This document shows positions 46,343 to 57,900 of a stretch of 64,000 bases of DNA, in pieces. A model generated the notes under the pieces. That model was given only the letters and a program-made list of their open reading frames with translations, searched no databases and had not been told where the DNA came from. Source of the DNA: Diplodia intermedia (taxonomy: Eukaryota; Ascomycota; Dothideomycetes; Botryosphaeriales; Botryosphaeriaceae); the NCBI GenBank assembly GCA_021495925.1, contig JAKEKT010000087.1:62001-126000 (forward strand), in the 5' to 3' direction. The stretch's first letter is position 1, and the number at the start of each line of letters is the position of its first letter. A program made the position numbers and the translations under genes.

Positions 46343-47354
46343 TTCTTCCAAGTCGCCAGGTTTGCTGCTTAGGGTTTCTCCATGTGCTGATGTCTTGCCT
46401 GCATGACATGGGATGCTGATCAAGGCTTGTATCTACGTCCGGATCTTGGCTTTGACTACCAACAATTATGGTGCACTGCATATATGAGGGAGATGCTAGT
46501 AGTCTCAATGGTTTTGTCATCAGTTCAGTTGTGAAGTTTAGCGGCTATCAGTATGGTGAACAATTACAAGACGGAATCCTGACTCGTTCGCCCACGTGAT
46601 CGAAGACAGCTGACAATAAAGCGGCACCAAGGCATGCTGGGCGATAAAAGTCGAGGTGATTGAAATAAGGTAGAACCTCGGTGAACAATTAACTGGCCGT
46701 TACCCCTTTAAGCATCAGCCTCGGATACGCCCGCCCTTGGCAACGTCTTTGCCTTTGGACCATGACACAAGCAACAAGGCCACCAGCCAGTAAAGTTTGT
46801 ATCGATTTACGAAACGTTCTCGGCCTATCGTTGGCCTGATGTACGCTTTCTGGCGATTGCACCTCGGTTGAGGACCAGTTAAGCATGCGGTTTTCAGGGA
46901 TCCCCCGGTTTCCGCTGTCCACAACATGTAGATGAAACCCAGATGCTTTTGTGCCTGCCTGAAAAAATGATCGATCGCCGTCGTCCTCCGCACTATCCGC
47001 GTGGTGCTGTCCGTAAGCGAGACGCAAAACACCGGTCCCAAATCTAGAACGGGCCACCTGCCGCTTCACCCGCGCTGCGCTTGGGCAATTCGTGCAGACT
47101 CAAAAAAACGTCAGCCAACCTTGACCGCACTAGTGGAAACGTCAGGCCGGCAAACACCCACCCTTGTACAACAACCTGCGACACCTTCCACGCTGATATA
47201 GGGCTACGATGCTTAATTCAAACGAGCCACACGGCCTCGCTACCCTGTCGTGCCGAGGCATGGAGGGCTCTATTCGGTGATCCTCCAACAAGGCTCAGGA
47301 GAAACGAAACAGTGTTCCGAGGCTTCTCGAAGTCGAGCCTTCCACCAGAATGAG
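46343..47354. other. Intergenic region upstream of cutinase
   Basis: About 1 kb without a supportable gene. The composition is average. Further hydrolase-like sequence was looked for and not seen. Confidence 0.5.
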
Positions 47355-47360
47355 TATAAA
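47355..47360 (+). promoter_or_regulatory. Probable TATA box of the cutinase gene
   Basis: TATAAA about 287 nt before the cutinase ATG, followed by a long CT/CA-rich stretch typical of transcription starts and leaders of well-expressed fungal genes. Confidence 0.4.
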
Positions 47361-47646
47361 GCATCAAGTCTGCGCTCGCCATGATGCTTTCTTCCGACAA
47401 GCACATGCTCACTTCTCCCTCACATTCGTTCGCTCTTGCCAGCCGCTAGCCTCACGGCCGCTCTCACATTCATTCATCCCTTCTTTCAAGCATACACCAA
47501 CAACAACAACCTCCCTTCCTTCCACCTTCCACACACCATTACCCCGCAGCCGTCGATTGAGCCAGCCTCAATCCCCCTCCTCACACCAACGACACTTGAG
47601 CCGTCCAACCCCCACCAACAACCCCACCCCCACAGCACCACCCACA

Positions 47647-48447
47647 ATGCACCCCACAACCATCCTCCTCACCGCCATCCTCGCGGCCCTCACCCCCTTC
47701 ACCTCCAGCACGCCCCTCCCGCAACTCACCGGCCTCACCGGCAGCACCTCCTCCACCACCTCCACCACCTGCGCCCCCATCACCCTCATCTTCGCACGGG
47801 GCACCTTCGAAGCCGGGACAATGGGCAGCGTCGTCGGACCCTCCCTCTCATCCGACCTGCAAAAAGCGCTCGGCTCGACCAAGCTGAGCACGCAAGGCGT
47901 CGCGTACAGCGCGGACGTGGGGGGGATATTCGGGGAGATCGCGGGGGGCGCGGGGACGGCGGCGATGGTGGCGCAGGCGCAGAAAGTGCTGACCGGGTGT
48001 CCGAAGACCAGGATCGTGCTGAGCGGGTACAGCCAGGGCGCGATGCTGGTGCACCATACGGTGGAGAAGCTGACGGCGGCGCAGAAGGCGCGGGTGGTGG
48101 CGGCGGTGACGTTTGGCGATCCGTTTAAGAGTTCGAAGTTGGATGGGGTGCCGGTGGCGGCGTTTAAGACGTTTTGCGCGACGGTGAGTTTTTTGCGGGG
48201 CCCCCGGTTCTTTTGGTTTGTTTTTCGTTGGGGCGGACTGGGTGTTGTTGTTGGCTTTGGGTGGAAGTGATGGATGCTGACATACGTACAGGGCGATCCG
48301 GTCTGCGGCCTTGGTGGCGTTAGTGCGCTTTCCGGGATGGTTTCTTCCGGTGGAGATCAGTCGAGCAGCATGTTGAACCATCTGGGCTATGGTGCGGATG
48401 CCCCCGCGGCGGCCAAGTTCATTCAGGCCCGTGTTGGCGCTACTTAA
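47647..48447 (+). CDS. Secreted cutinase (alpha/beta-hydrolase, CE5 family)
   Basis: Hydrolyses ester bonds of plant cutin or similar polyesters outside the cell. Two exons (47647-48183, 48292-48447) give 230 residues; the intron is 108 nt with a GTGAGT donor and ACAG acceptor. Residues 1-21 are a signal peptide, followed by a Ser/Thr-rich linker to about 41. The catalytic Ser is S129 in GYSQG. D181 lies in CATGDPVCGLGG and the likely catalytic His is H209 in LNHLGYG. Four cysteines (C42, C118, C177, C184) fit the two conserved disulfides. The Asp-His spacing is about 15 residues longer than I recall for classical cutinases because of a Ser/Gly-rich insert (SALSGMVSSGGDQSSS). The ATG at 47647 is the one that directly precedes the signal peptide; the frame is open upstream but without protein-like sequence. 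Confidence 0.93.
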
Positions 48448-48917
48448 ATCGGCTCGATGGGTCGTTGCGGGATATTGGATCAGGGGGTGCTCGGGGCTGT
48501 TGGTCTGCAATTGATGGCTGTGCCAAATTTTGTACCTGGACTTTCCATTCGACTGTATACTTTTATCAAATTCGCAGCAAAGAAGACACTTGTCAAAGCT
48601 TGAGAGTGCGGGTGCAATTGTGCCGGTGATTGCCTATCTTGTTTGGCAGGAATACACTAACCCATAGTCAGCTATGTGGCTCTTTGAGAGGAAGAGCACG
48701 AGGGGTGGGGTAGTTGGGCATATAACAAAGCAACGAACCCTTGAAGTCCAATTGGTATATCCATTGCAAAGTCAGAATGCACGTGCTGTAGGTCCAAAGA
48801 ATGCCATTTAACAATCTGTAAGACCAAGGGAATAGCAATAACGCAGCGACGCCGTCCCACTGCACTCAAAACAGCTTCGCAACTGTAACACCCAGACGTA
48901 GTCCGCCACCAAATGCA
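48448..48917. other. Intergenic region between convergent genes
   Basis: 470 nt between the stop codons of cutinase and the Ser-rich gene. Presumably the two 3' untranslated regions; no gene seen. Confidence 0.6.
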
Positions 48918-50780
48918 TCACCATCTCTCAGCTAAATCATCGATACTCCTCTCACATTCGTCATCCCATGTCTCTGCATTCGGCGGACTCGCGTCGGCGA
49001 TGGGACTCATCACACCCATCAGGGTGACTTGCTGCAGCCGAGGGATATTGAGAGGGGCTGTCCTTTCAACTCCACCCTTTCCCACCCCTTTCAGGATGCC
49101 AACGCCGCCGACGAGTGCTTCCCCGGTTTCATTTGCATGCTTCTTCTTGATGCGCTCTTTTGCTACAGCGACGGAATCACGATGAACCCATGGACTGTTG
49201 ATAGGGAACTCGTCAGGACGGCGTTCGGACAGAAGAACAACCGAGTCGCGATGGTTGGCAAGAAGGGATGTTGCGTTGTCAGACATGTCGGAGGTATTGG
49301 AGAAGTCGGACGGAGAGCGATCATGTGATCTGCTAGAGTCCGAAGGAGTGAGAAAATCGTTGGGCCGAGGGCTGTAGTATCCGCTCGTAAAGAGAACATC
49401 GTCGTTGTCTTGAAGTTGGTGGGACACGGTAAGGGGATCGTGAGTATCCTCTTCCTGTTGCTCTCGGGGACCATTCGTGTCATCGGAGGAAGAGGAATCT
49501 GAGCGTAAAATGCCGCGCCATACTGCGGGCGAGGCTCTGCCTGTATGCTCTGACTCTGTCTCGCTGCCGCGACGGGAAGCCCAGTTAGAAGAGGCCGGTG
49601 TGTGGCGTTTGGTGTTAGGTGGAGCCATGAAAAGGGCATCACTATCGACGTCTATGGCGAACTGAGGCTCGTAGTCATCCTGAAAGACTTCAACGTAAGG
49701 CTGAAAGTGAGGGTGACTTCTGGTCTTGTCGAGAGCAGTACATTCCCGTGCTGCGAAGGACCACTCCTCAAGTTTTGTGTTGACTCGGTCAAGACCTTGA
49801 GGGGATTCCGTCTGCTGAGCATCCTCGTCTGGGCTAGCCGACGTGGCATCCATACTAGAGCCTTTCAGGTGACGGGCAGGCGGTTCATCCCAAAGAACAC
49901 GGTAGGAGCCGTGGCCGGATTGGATCAAGTGCATGGTCGGACTAGGAGTCGATGGACGTGGGGTGAGGGGTCTGTTTCCTTCGCTCTGAGGAACCTTCAC
50001 AACATGGACGTCGGTGAGGGTGGTGGCCGTGTCTGCACAAGCACTTTTCATCGATGCAGCAGACGAGCTTGAAGGACTATCGTATCCAGAGGAAGAGGAA
50101 GCCTGCGCCCTTGTAGACGAGGTCCTTCGGTAGGGGCAGAGTTGAAGCGATGATGTGCAATGCCGATGGTGGTTATGGGCTTGACGGGACGAACTGACAC
50201 CACTGGCATCGGATGTAGCTAGAGAGCTGGATGACGAACTGGCACTGAAGGCCGCTGGTGCAGAACGCATGGAGCCAGCACTTTCCTCTGAGCCCGGTCT
50301 TTCAGGTAAGTCGTCGTGAGACTGAGCACGAACTTTGATATGGTTGCCGACACGGCGCAAGAGTGACTCGGCACCGCCGTTTCTCGAGATGGATGAATCC
50401 CTTGAGCGCGGGCGAGCGAGCCAAAGCAGTGTAGAGGAGCGTCGTCGGATGGGGGCAGGGGCGGTGCGGACTCGACGAACCGAGCTTCCGTCGGAAGGGT
50501 TTCGAAGGGGCTCTCGGTAGGAAGACTTCCGTTGTTTGGCTCTGTCGATGAAGGACTCCAGTCGCTTTATCCGCCGGTCGCGAGTGACTGGATCAGCAGA
50601 GGCCGAGCACTGCCGGACAGGCCAGCGGGGCTTGTCCTCATCCGATAACCTTCTCGACAGGTACTCGCGTTCGCCAGCCGTCAGCAGAGGGAGGGTTTCG
50701 CTGTCAATGGCTGAGGTGGAGACAGCGCGCTTGTCTACATTGGTGGCCTCGAAGGGCTGCTCCGCGACCGGCGACTCCAT
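48918..50780 (-). CDS. Serine-rich, largely disordered protein of unknown function
   Basis: Single-exon gene of 620 residues starting MESPVAEQPFEATN. The open frame extends seven codons further but without another ATG. Recognisable parts are a charged segment around 60-90 (RDRRIKRLESFIDRAKQRKSSY), which may be helical, Arg/Ser stretches (RRRSSTLLWLARPRSRDSS), a poly-Ser run, many SP and SxxD/E sites, and a more ordered-looking C-terminus (RRPDEFPINSPWVHRDSVAVAKERIKKKHA, given here as two separate blocks joined in the protein). No catalytic motif, membrane segment or signal peptide is seen. The composition suggests a phosphorylated scaffold or cortical/signalling protein, but nothing proves it. 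The length and low stop density of a single frame with ordinary codon use support a real gene. It is divergent from the glucosidase II beta gene across 524 nt. Confidence 0.75.
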   Translation of the reverse strand: MESPVAEQPFEATNVDKRAVSTSAIDSETLPLLTAGEREYLSRRLSDEDKPRWPVRQCSASADPVTRDRRIKRLESFIDRAKQRKSSYREPLRNPSDGSSVRRVRTAPAPIRRRSSTLLWLARPRSRDSSISRNGGAESLLRRVGNHIKVRAQSHDDLPERPGSEESAGSMRSAPAAFSASSSSSSLATSDASGVSSSRQAHNHHRHCTSSLQLCPYRRTSSTRAQASSSSGYDSPSSSSAASMKSACADTATTLTDVHVVKVPQSEGNRPLTPRPSTPSPTMHLIQSGHGSYRVLWDEPPARHLKGSSMDATSASPDEDAQQTESPQGLDRVNTKLEEWSFAARECTALDKTRSHPHFQPYVEVFQDDYEPQFAIDVDSDALFMAPPNTKRHTPASSNWASRRGSETESEHTGRASPAVWRGILRSDSSSSDDTNGPREQQEEDTHDPLTVSHQLQDNDDVLFTSGYYSPRPNDFLTPSDSSRSHDRSPSDFSNTSDMSDNATSLLANHRDSVVLLSERRPDEFPINSPWVHRDSVAVAKERIKKKHANETGEALVGGVGILKGVGKGGVERTAPLNIPRLQQVTLMGVMSPIADASPPNAETWDDECERSIDDLAERW

Positions 50781-51304
50781 CGAGCATCCCTTCCAGGACA
50801 ACGACTAGAAGCAATGAGAGGAAAGATAGACTTGAGTGTCGGGTAGTGACAGCAAGACGTTGAGGGAAGTGGAGGTGACCGAGAGGTTTAGGTGGTGCAA
50901 CAATGGGTTTCAGTCGGGAGCGAAAGAGACACAGTCGAAGCGCAAAGGAGATTGGCGACATGGTGCCGCAGACGGAAAGGCCGTCACTCGATGTCGTTCC
51001 TACCTGTTGCTGCAGGCTAGCTTGTGCTCTGCGCGACACCCGCGCGACTTCCGCATCTCGGCGGGTGTGACGCTGACCCAGTCATCTCCGCAACCTTCAT
51101 CGACAGCATCGATACCAACACCGGGCAGATGGTGCGAGTCAATGCATGTGACGGTGAGATAGCGCGATGGAGGTGACAGCTGGGGTCTGGCGTGTGGGGA
51201 AAAAGAGGGAGCTCGGGCCACCCGCCTTCGATCTCACCAGCTGGCATTCGCCCGCCCCAAGCATCCCCAGATTCTCTCCCTTCCGCTGCTCAACCCAGCC
51301 CAAC
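50781..51304. promoter_or_regulatory. Divergent promoter region of the Ser-rich gene and glucosidase II beta
   Basis: 524 nt between two head-to-head start codons. No TATA box is obvious. A CT-rich stretch just before 51305 (CTCTCCCTTCCGCTGC) looks like a leader. Confidence 0.45.
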
Positions 51305-53151
51305 ATGAGGAGCACATCCCTCGACGCCCTCCTGCTCCTCGGCACCGCCCTGGCCCCCGCCGTCTCCGCCGCTGAGTCGGCGCGGCCGCGCGGTGTTGGC
51401 CCCGAATGTATGTCAACACCTCGCCGTCCCATCGCCATGAGCTCTGCAATCCCCACCACGCCATTGACTGACACCCACACCCGCGGCAGTTGCCAAGTTC
51501 TACAAAGATGCCGACAAGTTCACCTGCATCTCCAACCCGGCCATCACCCTCGCCGTCTCGCAGGTCAACGACGACTACTGCGACTGCCCCGACGGCTCCG
51601 ACGAGCCCGGCACCGCCGCGTGCTCGTACCTCTCGCCCTTCTCGCCGCGGCACGCCTCCGACGCCAACGCCGACGAGCCCAACATCACGCTGGCCCTGCC
51701 GGGCTTCTACTGCAAGAACAAGGGCCACCTGCCGGCCTACCTCCCGTACACGGCCGTCAACGACGGCATCTGCGACTACGACCGCTGCTGCGACGGCAGC
51801 GACGAGTGGGAGGCTGTCGGCGGCGTGCGCTGCGAGGACCGCTGCAAGCAGATCGGCGCCGAGTGGCGCAAGCAGGACGCCGCCCGCCAGAAGTCGCTGG
51901 CGGCCGCCGCCCAGCGCCGCAAGGAGCTGGTCGCCGACGCCGCCCGCCTGCGCAAGGAGGTCGAGGACCGCCTGCAGACGCTGCGCACCGAGATCGAGGG
52001 CTCCGAGATCAGGGTCAAGGACCTGGAGAGGGAGTTCGCCGACGTCGAGCAGCGGGAGAAGGCCAAGCTCGCAAAGGGCGGGAAGAAGGGCGCCGGCAGG
52101 TTCGCTTCGCTCGCGGCCGTCGCGAAGCAACGCGTCGAGGACCTGAGGGAGGCGTTGACGAGGGTGCGTGGTGAGCGTGACTCCAGCCGCGATAGAGTTG
52201 CCGAGCTGGAGCAGATCTTGTCGACGTTCAAGGAGGAGTACAACCCCAACTTCAACGACGAGGGTGTCAAGCGGGCTGTCAAGGCTTGGGAGGATTATGC
52301 TGCCCGGGATAAGGGCCCTGATGGCGACGCTGCCCATGATCGCGACATCGATGAGTACCTCAAGCCTGAGATTGAAGGTCTCAACTGGGAGGACTTCGAC
52401 TCTGACGAGAGCGGAAGTGCTGTTTGTAAGTGCACCATTTCCCCGAATGTGATCAAAACTCCTGACTAACCAATGCTCAGTGTACAAATTTGAGGAACTG
52501 CTCCCCGAATCCATCCGCCCATGGGTCGACGAGAAGCTCAGAGCTCTGCGCCTAGTCCTCATCGAGAACGGCATTCTGCCGGATGACGACTCCACCGCCG
52601 CGGCCGGCGAGTCGCAAGCCGTCAAGGACGCCAAGTCGCGCCTGACCAGCGCAGAGAACGACCTCAAGAACCAGAAGAAGGAGCTGGAGAACCACGACAG
52701 CGACCTCACCAAAGACTACGGGCCGGACGAGATCTTCCGCGCGCTCAAGGGCCAGTGCGTCAGCAAGGACTCGGGCGAGTACACGTACGAGTTCTGCTAC
52801 ATGGACAAGACGTGGCAGAAGCCCAAGAAGCGCGGCGGCAACACCAACATGGGCAACTTCGTCCGTGTCGAGACGGTCGTCGTCGACGAGGACGTCGGCG
52901 CCGACGGCAAGGGCCTGGGCCAAGGCGAGCGCATCGCTCTCAAGTTCGAAAACGGCCAGCACTGCTGGAACGGGCCCAGCCGCTCGACCACGGTCATCCT
53001 GGCGTGCGCCGAGACCGACGAGATCTGGAAGGTGGCCGAGGAGGAGAAGTGCGTGTACCGCATGGAGGTCGGCTCGCCGTCCGTTTGCACCCCCGCGCAG
53101 AAGGCGAAGAAGGCCGAGGACCAGCAGCAGCAACCGCGCGATGAGCTATGA
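51305..53151 (+). CDS. GTB1: Glucosidase II beta subunit (ER N-glycan trimming)
   Basis: Non-catalytic subunit that retains glucosidase II in the ER and binds mannose of N-glycans during quality control. Exons 51305-51407, 51490-52425 and 52481-53151 give 569 residues; introns are 82 nt (GTATGT donor) and 55 nt (GTAAGT donor). Residues 1-22 form a signal peptide. Two LDL-receptor-A-like Cys/Asp repeats follow: one ends DDYCDCPDGSDEPGTAAC, the other DGICDYDRCCDGSDEWE. About 145-290 is a long coiled coil with many Lys/Arg/Glu. An EF-hand-like acidic part (WEDFDSDESG) comes before the third exon. The C-terminal MRH (mannose-6-phosphate receptor homology) domain contains YEFCYMDKTWQKP, GQHCWNGPSRST and CVYRMEVGSPSVC. 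The protein ends RDEL, an ER-retrieval-type signal. Coding GC content is high. Confidence 0.95.
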
Positions 53152-54632
53152 GAGGCTCTTGACCGAGAAAGCGACGCGTAAAGATGACGGTGACAAAAGT
53201 TGATGGAAATTGTGGCTACCTAGATGATCACTGATAGATGGTAGGGCTGTTGTTGATATTGCAATTGTGCTTTTCTTGGCGCTTTTTATTGGCGGAGCGT
53301 TTTTTTGGTCGTCATTCTCTTGTACACGCACACGTCTGTCATGAACAAAGGAAAGGAAGTCCCAACATCCTAGTGTGGCCTCTCATTGCTCGCTAGGTAC
53401 TAGGTATGCCTTGAAGACTAATTATGAGCACGAGAGTCATGATGCTCGTCGTTACCACGCAGACAAAAATGCCCGTGCCTCACTCCCACCCCCCGGCGAT
53501 ACGAGCGGTGCAATCAAATGCCGTTATCATCGGAGCAACAAGACGCAGTGGTCAATAAGATCATGCATTATTACACCCTGCCCTGCCATCCCGAGGTTTC
53601 CTTTTCGCTAAACAGTTATACCTAGGTAGTCACTCTTCATCGGACTTTTTTTGTTGGCCTCCTTGGCGGCGGCATCCCGACCAACAAAAAGACGGGGGAA
53701 AGCGAGACCAGCACAATAGCTCAAGCGCCCCCGGCACTAATACCGATACTACTACTACCAGGTATGTACTACGACGACGTCTACACGGTCCTCCTCCTCC
53801 TCCTCCTCCCCGCCAGAGCGCCAACACGGACCCACCCCGCGCGCCAGTCTAGGCACACTACTCCATGCTCGTACTCATCGGCTCTTATTAATGACGTACC
53901 CCGCACGCGCAACCTAGTCTAGAGCCAGGAGGAGCCCGTTCTCATCCGGCTAGATACCGTACCGCTCAAGCGCTGCCGCAGCAGAAGCGCGCGATCCATC
54001 CCGCCTCAACGATCGTCGATCGCGTTGTTCGGTAAGGGTGGCAGTACACAGTGCGTCGTGCGCTGGAAAGAGCCGTTGCAATTTTATACTATTTACTTAT
54101 TGGCGCCTTTTTCTTTTTCTTCTTCATCTTTTTTTTTCCTCAACGGCAGGAGGAGTAAGTAGGTAGGGAAGTAGGTCGTAGTAGCATGGGCGCGATCAGA
54201 TCAGCAGTGGAGACGCGCAGCGCAGATGATTGGGATGGATGCCGCGCGATTGGTTTGTTGGTGTGTGTGGTATGCACTGTGCAGATCGCGTGCGGAGGAT
54301 CGGTGGGCCGGAGATCGTGATGTGCGGCGGATGGGATGATTGCGTTGGCTGGTTGGGAGATGGAGGGGACGGGACGGGCGCGCGTTCTCTACTCTCTCTC
54401 TGCCTACGTACGCGTCCGTTTGTTGGTCATGTTTATTGATCTTTCTTTTCCCTGGCGTTTGCGGCGGGGTTTTTTGCTGCTGGGTTGGTAGGTGTTGAAT
54501 GTCGCGCCGGTGCCTGGTTGGTTGCATGAGCGAAATTGCTCAGAATGCTCTACCCCCCCACAACTCGCATGCATTGTTCTCTCCGTTTTTGCACAACAAA
54601 CAGAGAGCGCCGTAACGTCAAGCGCGAAGATT

Positions 54633-54656
54633 ATCATCATCATCATCATCATCATC
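54633..54656. repeat. (ATC)8 microsatellite
   Basis: Eight perfect ATC units in intergenic DNA. Confidence 0.9.
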
Positions 54657-54973
54657 CTGCGTCATGCCGCGCCTAGCGACACATCAGCCGCCAATGCAGC
54701 AGCGCAAGAGCAGTCCCGTCCCAACCCACCAATCAGCCCAAAGGCAAACGGCCAGCTGGCAGCTCCCCACCAACGTCTCGGGCGGTTGCGCTAGATCCTT
54801 CTTCGTCCGTCAACGTTTGCCAAACGTCGACGCTAGCCAACAAACGCAGCCCTACGTTATTTATTGTTTTCTTTTTTTCCGAGTGGTGGTGGGCTAAGGC
54901 GAGATGGTGCGGGCGTAGCGCGTGCAGTAGCGTTGGGTACGCTTGCGTGTCTCCGCTCCACCTACAGCTTTGC

Positions 54974-54991
54974 CGGCGGCGGCGGCGGCGG
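54974..54991. repeat. (CGG)6 microsatellite
   Basis: Six perfect CGG units in intergenic DNA. Confidence 0.9.
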
Positions 54992-57900
54992 CAGCTTGCT
55001 GCTGGCACCTGCAGGGACGCGCACGATGCTCTGCTGAACCGTGGGTCGATTTGTCGGAGGGATTTTTGACGGACGCGAGGCTGATTGTTGTTTTTGCGGT
55101 TTTGTTGTGGGCGAGGCGGCCTTTTTGTTAGTCGGTGTGGGTGGGGCGGACGATGGAATAGAGTAGCTTTTCGTTGTTTCAAGATTGGCTTTTCTTTTTC
55201 TGCCTTTTTCCCCCTCTTTTCATTGATGGTGGCTGAGTGGCCTGTGTTGCACGAATGATGTGGGGATGTTTCTTTCATGCTAGCTGTGATGCTGTGCGGA
55301 TAGACGCAGAAGGAAAGAAGCTTTTCGTTTGCTGCTGATCTGAGCGGGTGTGCCTGGCGATAGGTGTCGATCTGTTGCTAAGAAAAGAACAATACCTAGA
55401 TCGATCGCAGCCCGGTGGGGGCCGCGAGTAGACCTTCTATCTGCTTGTCTGTTTGTTTCCTTTGCAGCGCGGATGCAGTGTTAATTGCTGTGGGTCTGTA
55501 AGTGGGTAGTCCATCTTGATGTTCGGATGATGTTCTAAGCGCCTCATCTAAATGACTTTCCGATGGCATCAAGCCGAAGGTTGCCGAGAAGAATAGGACT
55601 TCTTAGGCGCTGTATCCGTATTGTCGCAAGAAAGTTGCCGCAAGGTCCCAGGGCTAGGCTGTGCATGCAGATCACGCAAGATGCCGGCTATCGCGCCATC
55701 TTGCTCTGAGCCTGGGCGATATCAACGCGATGTCGGTCGATGAACCGTTGGCATTGCATATATTATGCTTCACGGAAGGCGATCCGAAACAGCTGGTGGA
55801 GAGATGGCAGAACAGACGAGCGGTGGTACCAATAAGCAGTCGATCGATCGTCAGGTTCTGGACACGCAGGGTTATAAAGCAGAATCATAATCGTGAAACG
55901 GCTGGGCGAGATTATGTCCAGAATGACGCATTCGATGCTGGACGAGTGCCGCTGCAATGCTTCCGAGCGGGAGCCGTGGATAGATTGGCCATGACTTCGA
56001 CATGAAATCACGGAGCGGAGCAGTCCATGATGGTTAGGCGCTCCGGTGTTCATGCTACCGGCCCAGCTATCCGCGCTTCCCCGGCCAAGCGTCTACGTCA
56101 AACCGTTGGCCCTGACGGTGGACGGGGCGAGCGGCGCCGTGGCTTTGGCGGGCACTAGAGGTTCTGGGCAAGAGAGCTCGAGTCAGGCCGGAGGGATCAT
56201 GAAGCAGGCTAGAAGAACGGTGGCGCTCTATGCTTTGCGGCGCGGACTCGCGGACTGCGGAGTGAGAGTGTGATAATATTGGTGGTACTGGTGCAACCTG
56301 TCGGCATTGAAGTGTCGTCGGCAAGGGGCTCGAGCAGCGAACCAGCGCGCATGCATCGACGGCAGCTGCGGCACACGCCTTGCAGACGGTTATGCACGCG
56401 TGAGCTGAGGCGTGAGGCGCACCAGCTGACAAGAGAGACGCCACGATGATGGAGGCGGCGTCGCGTGCGGGCTGTGTTTCCTCTGGGATCATGGCTGTCG
56501 CAAACCCCGCGCTCCTGTCTCACGATGCTACCAAAGCAAATCTTAGGAGCGCCGGCTCCGACGGGCCACCACACCGTCCACAGCATCGTCCGCTCCTGCT
56601 TGCTCCCCGTCTGCCCTGCACCGGTTGCGCTGTGTTGCGGCAGCGGACTCGCCCCCGCAGTGTTCAACGCGTGCTATAGACTGGTATAAGGGAGGCGCCG
56701 AAATAGGAGATCGCCCTCGGTTACAGTGCCGAGGGCGGCATGTTCCGCAAGCTGACCCGACCGAAAAGGACAGAAACCGAGCCAATTGGAGATGAAAAGG
56801 GGATCCGGGTGAAGAAGAATAGATGAGCTGTGCTCACGGTGACTTGACGTGGTTGCCTGAACGGGCTCGGCGCTAGCGAGCAACCGATCCAATCTGGTAA
56901 ACTGGGCCGCCGACGGCCTTTCTCTTGTAGTAGCTTTGCCACTTGGTCAAGCGGATGCTTTGGTTCGGCGCTGGACGGTGGTGCCGGCGGTGCGGAGACC
57001 CTTTGCGGCGCTGCAGGGCCGCCCACCTTGACTCTGGGTCCCAAACTTTGATGACAAGGACAGCTCCGTGACAATTGACTAATACGAGGGTGAAGAAAGC
57101 ACAGTTGAGCGGTAGGGCTCGGAGATCAGCGCCGAGCGCAAACGTTCATATATATGAGTGACGTTGCAGGGTGATTGGGGCGTGGTCTAGACGCCGTGAC
57201 TGGTGTTGCGAAGCAGCTGCCCCTCCTCGGCGGGAGATCCACTAGCACACTTTGCAGCGTGGCCGGGGTCCTTGCGCGTCGCACGGCGGATATTGACACT
57301 TGAAACAGGCGGCTGGCGAATGGCCGCGCAGCCCGGCCAGCAGAGGCGGCGACAGCGTGCAGGCAGCGTGCTCGGCGGATTCCCAGCGAGCCCTGCCAGC
57401 CAGCCCAGCCCGGGATCCGCGCATCGTGTCAGACGTTGGCCCTGACCAAGCCTCGATCGCAGGTTTCAGGCAGGAGTCCGCCGCAGCGGAAGCTGGGCCA
57501 GGATTGCCGGGAGCGCGCGATTGGCGTCGCCGCGCGCGCCGTGCTGCTCGAATCACCGTCGACGTCCTTCGTGCGCCGTTGTGGTCGCCTCGGGGGCGGC
57601 GGTTCAGGGTGTGGGCTCTTTGCCAGCCCAATAATGCAGGTGCGATGCAGCCCGCGCCCGCAGCCGCCGTCCCTGGCCGTACCTTGCGCGATGCCCCTTT
57701 CGGCGCCGCTGGCGAGCCGCTTACAGCATCGCAGGGCGAGATAGCGATCACCTCTACCGCCGAGCTCCCCCGCGGCTCTCCGCCAGCGCACCGTGCAGCG
57801 CTGCAGCCCGGGTTGGTGCTGGCCGAGCGATGGCGTGGGCGGCTCGTTGCGCCCTGCAGGCTGCACTTGCAGGTGACTCCCCTGCTTTTTCTGCCCGGCT

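Noticed and set aside
51234..52712. Minus-strand open frame of 492 codons
   Set aside because: Antisense shadow of the GC-rich glucosidase II beta gene; it also crosses that gene's introns.
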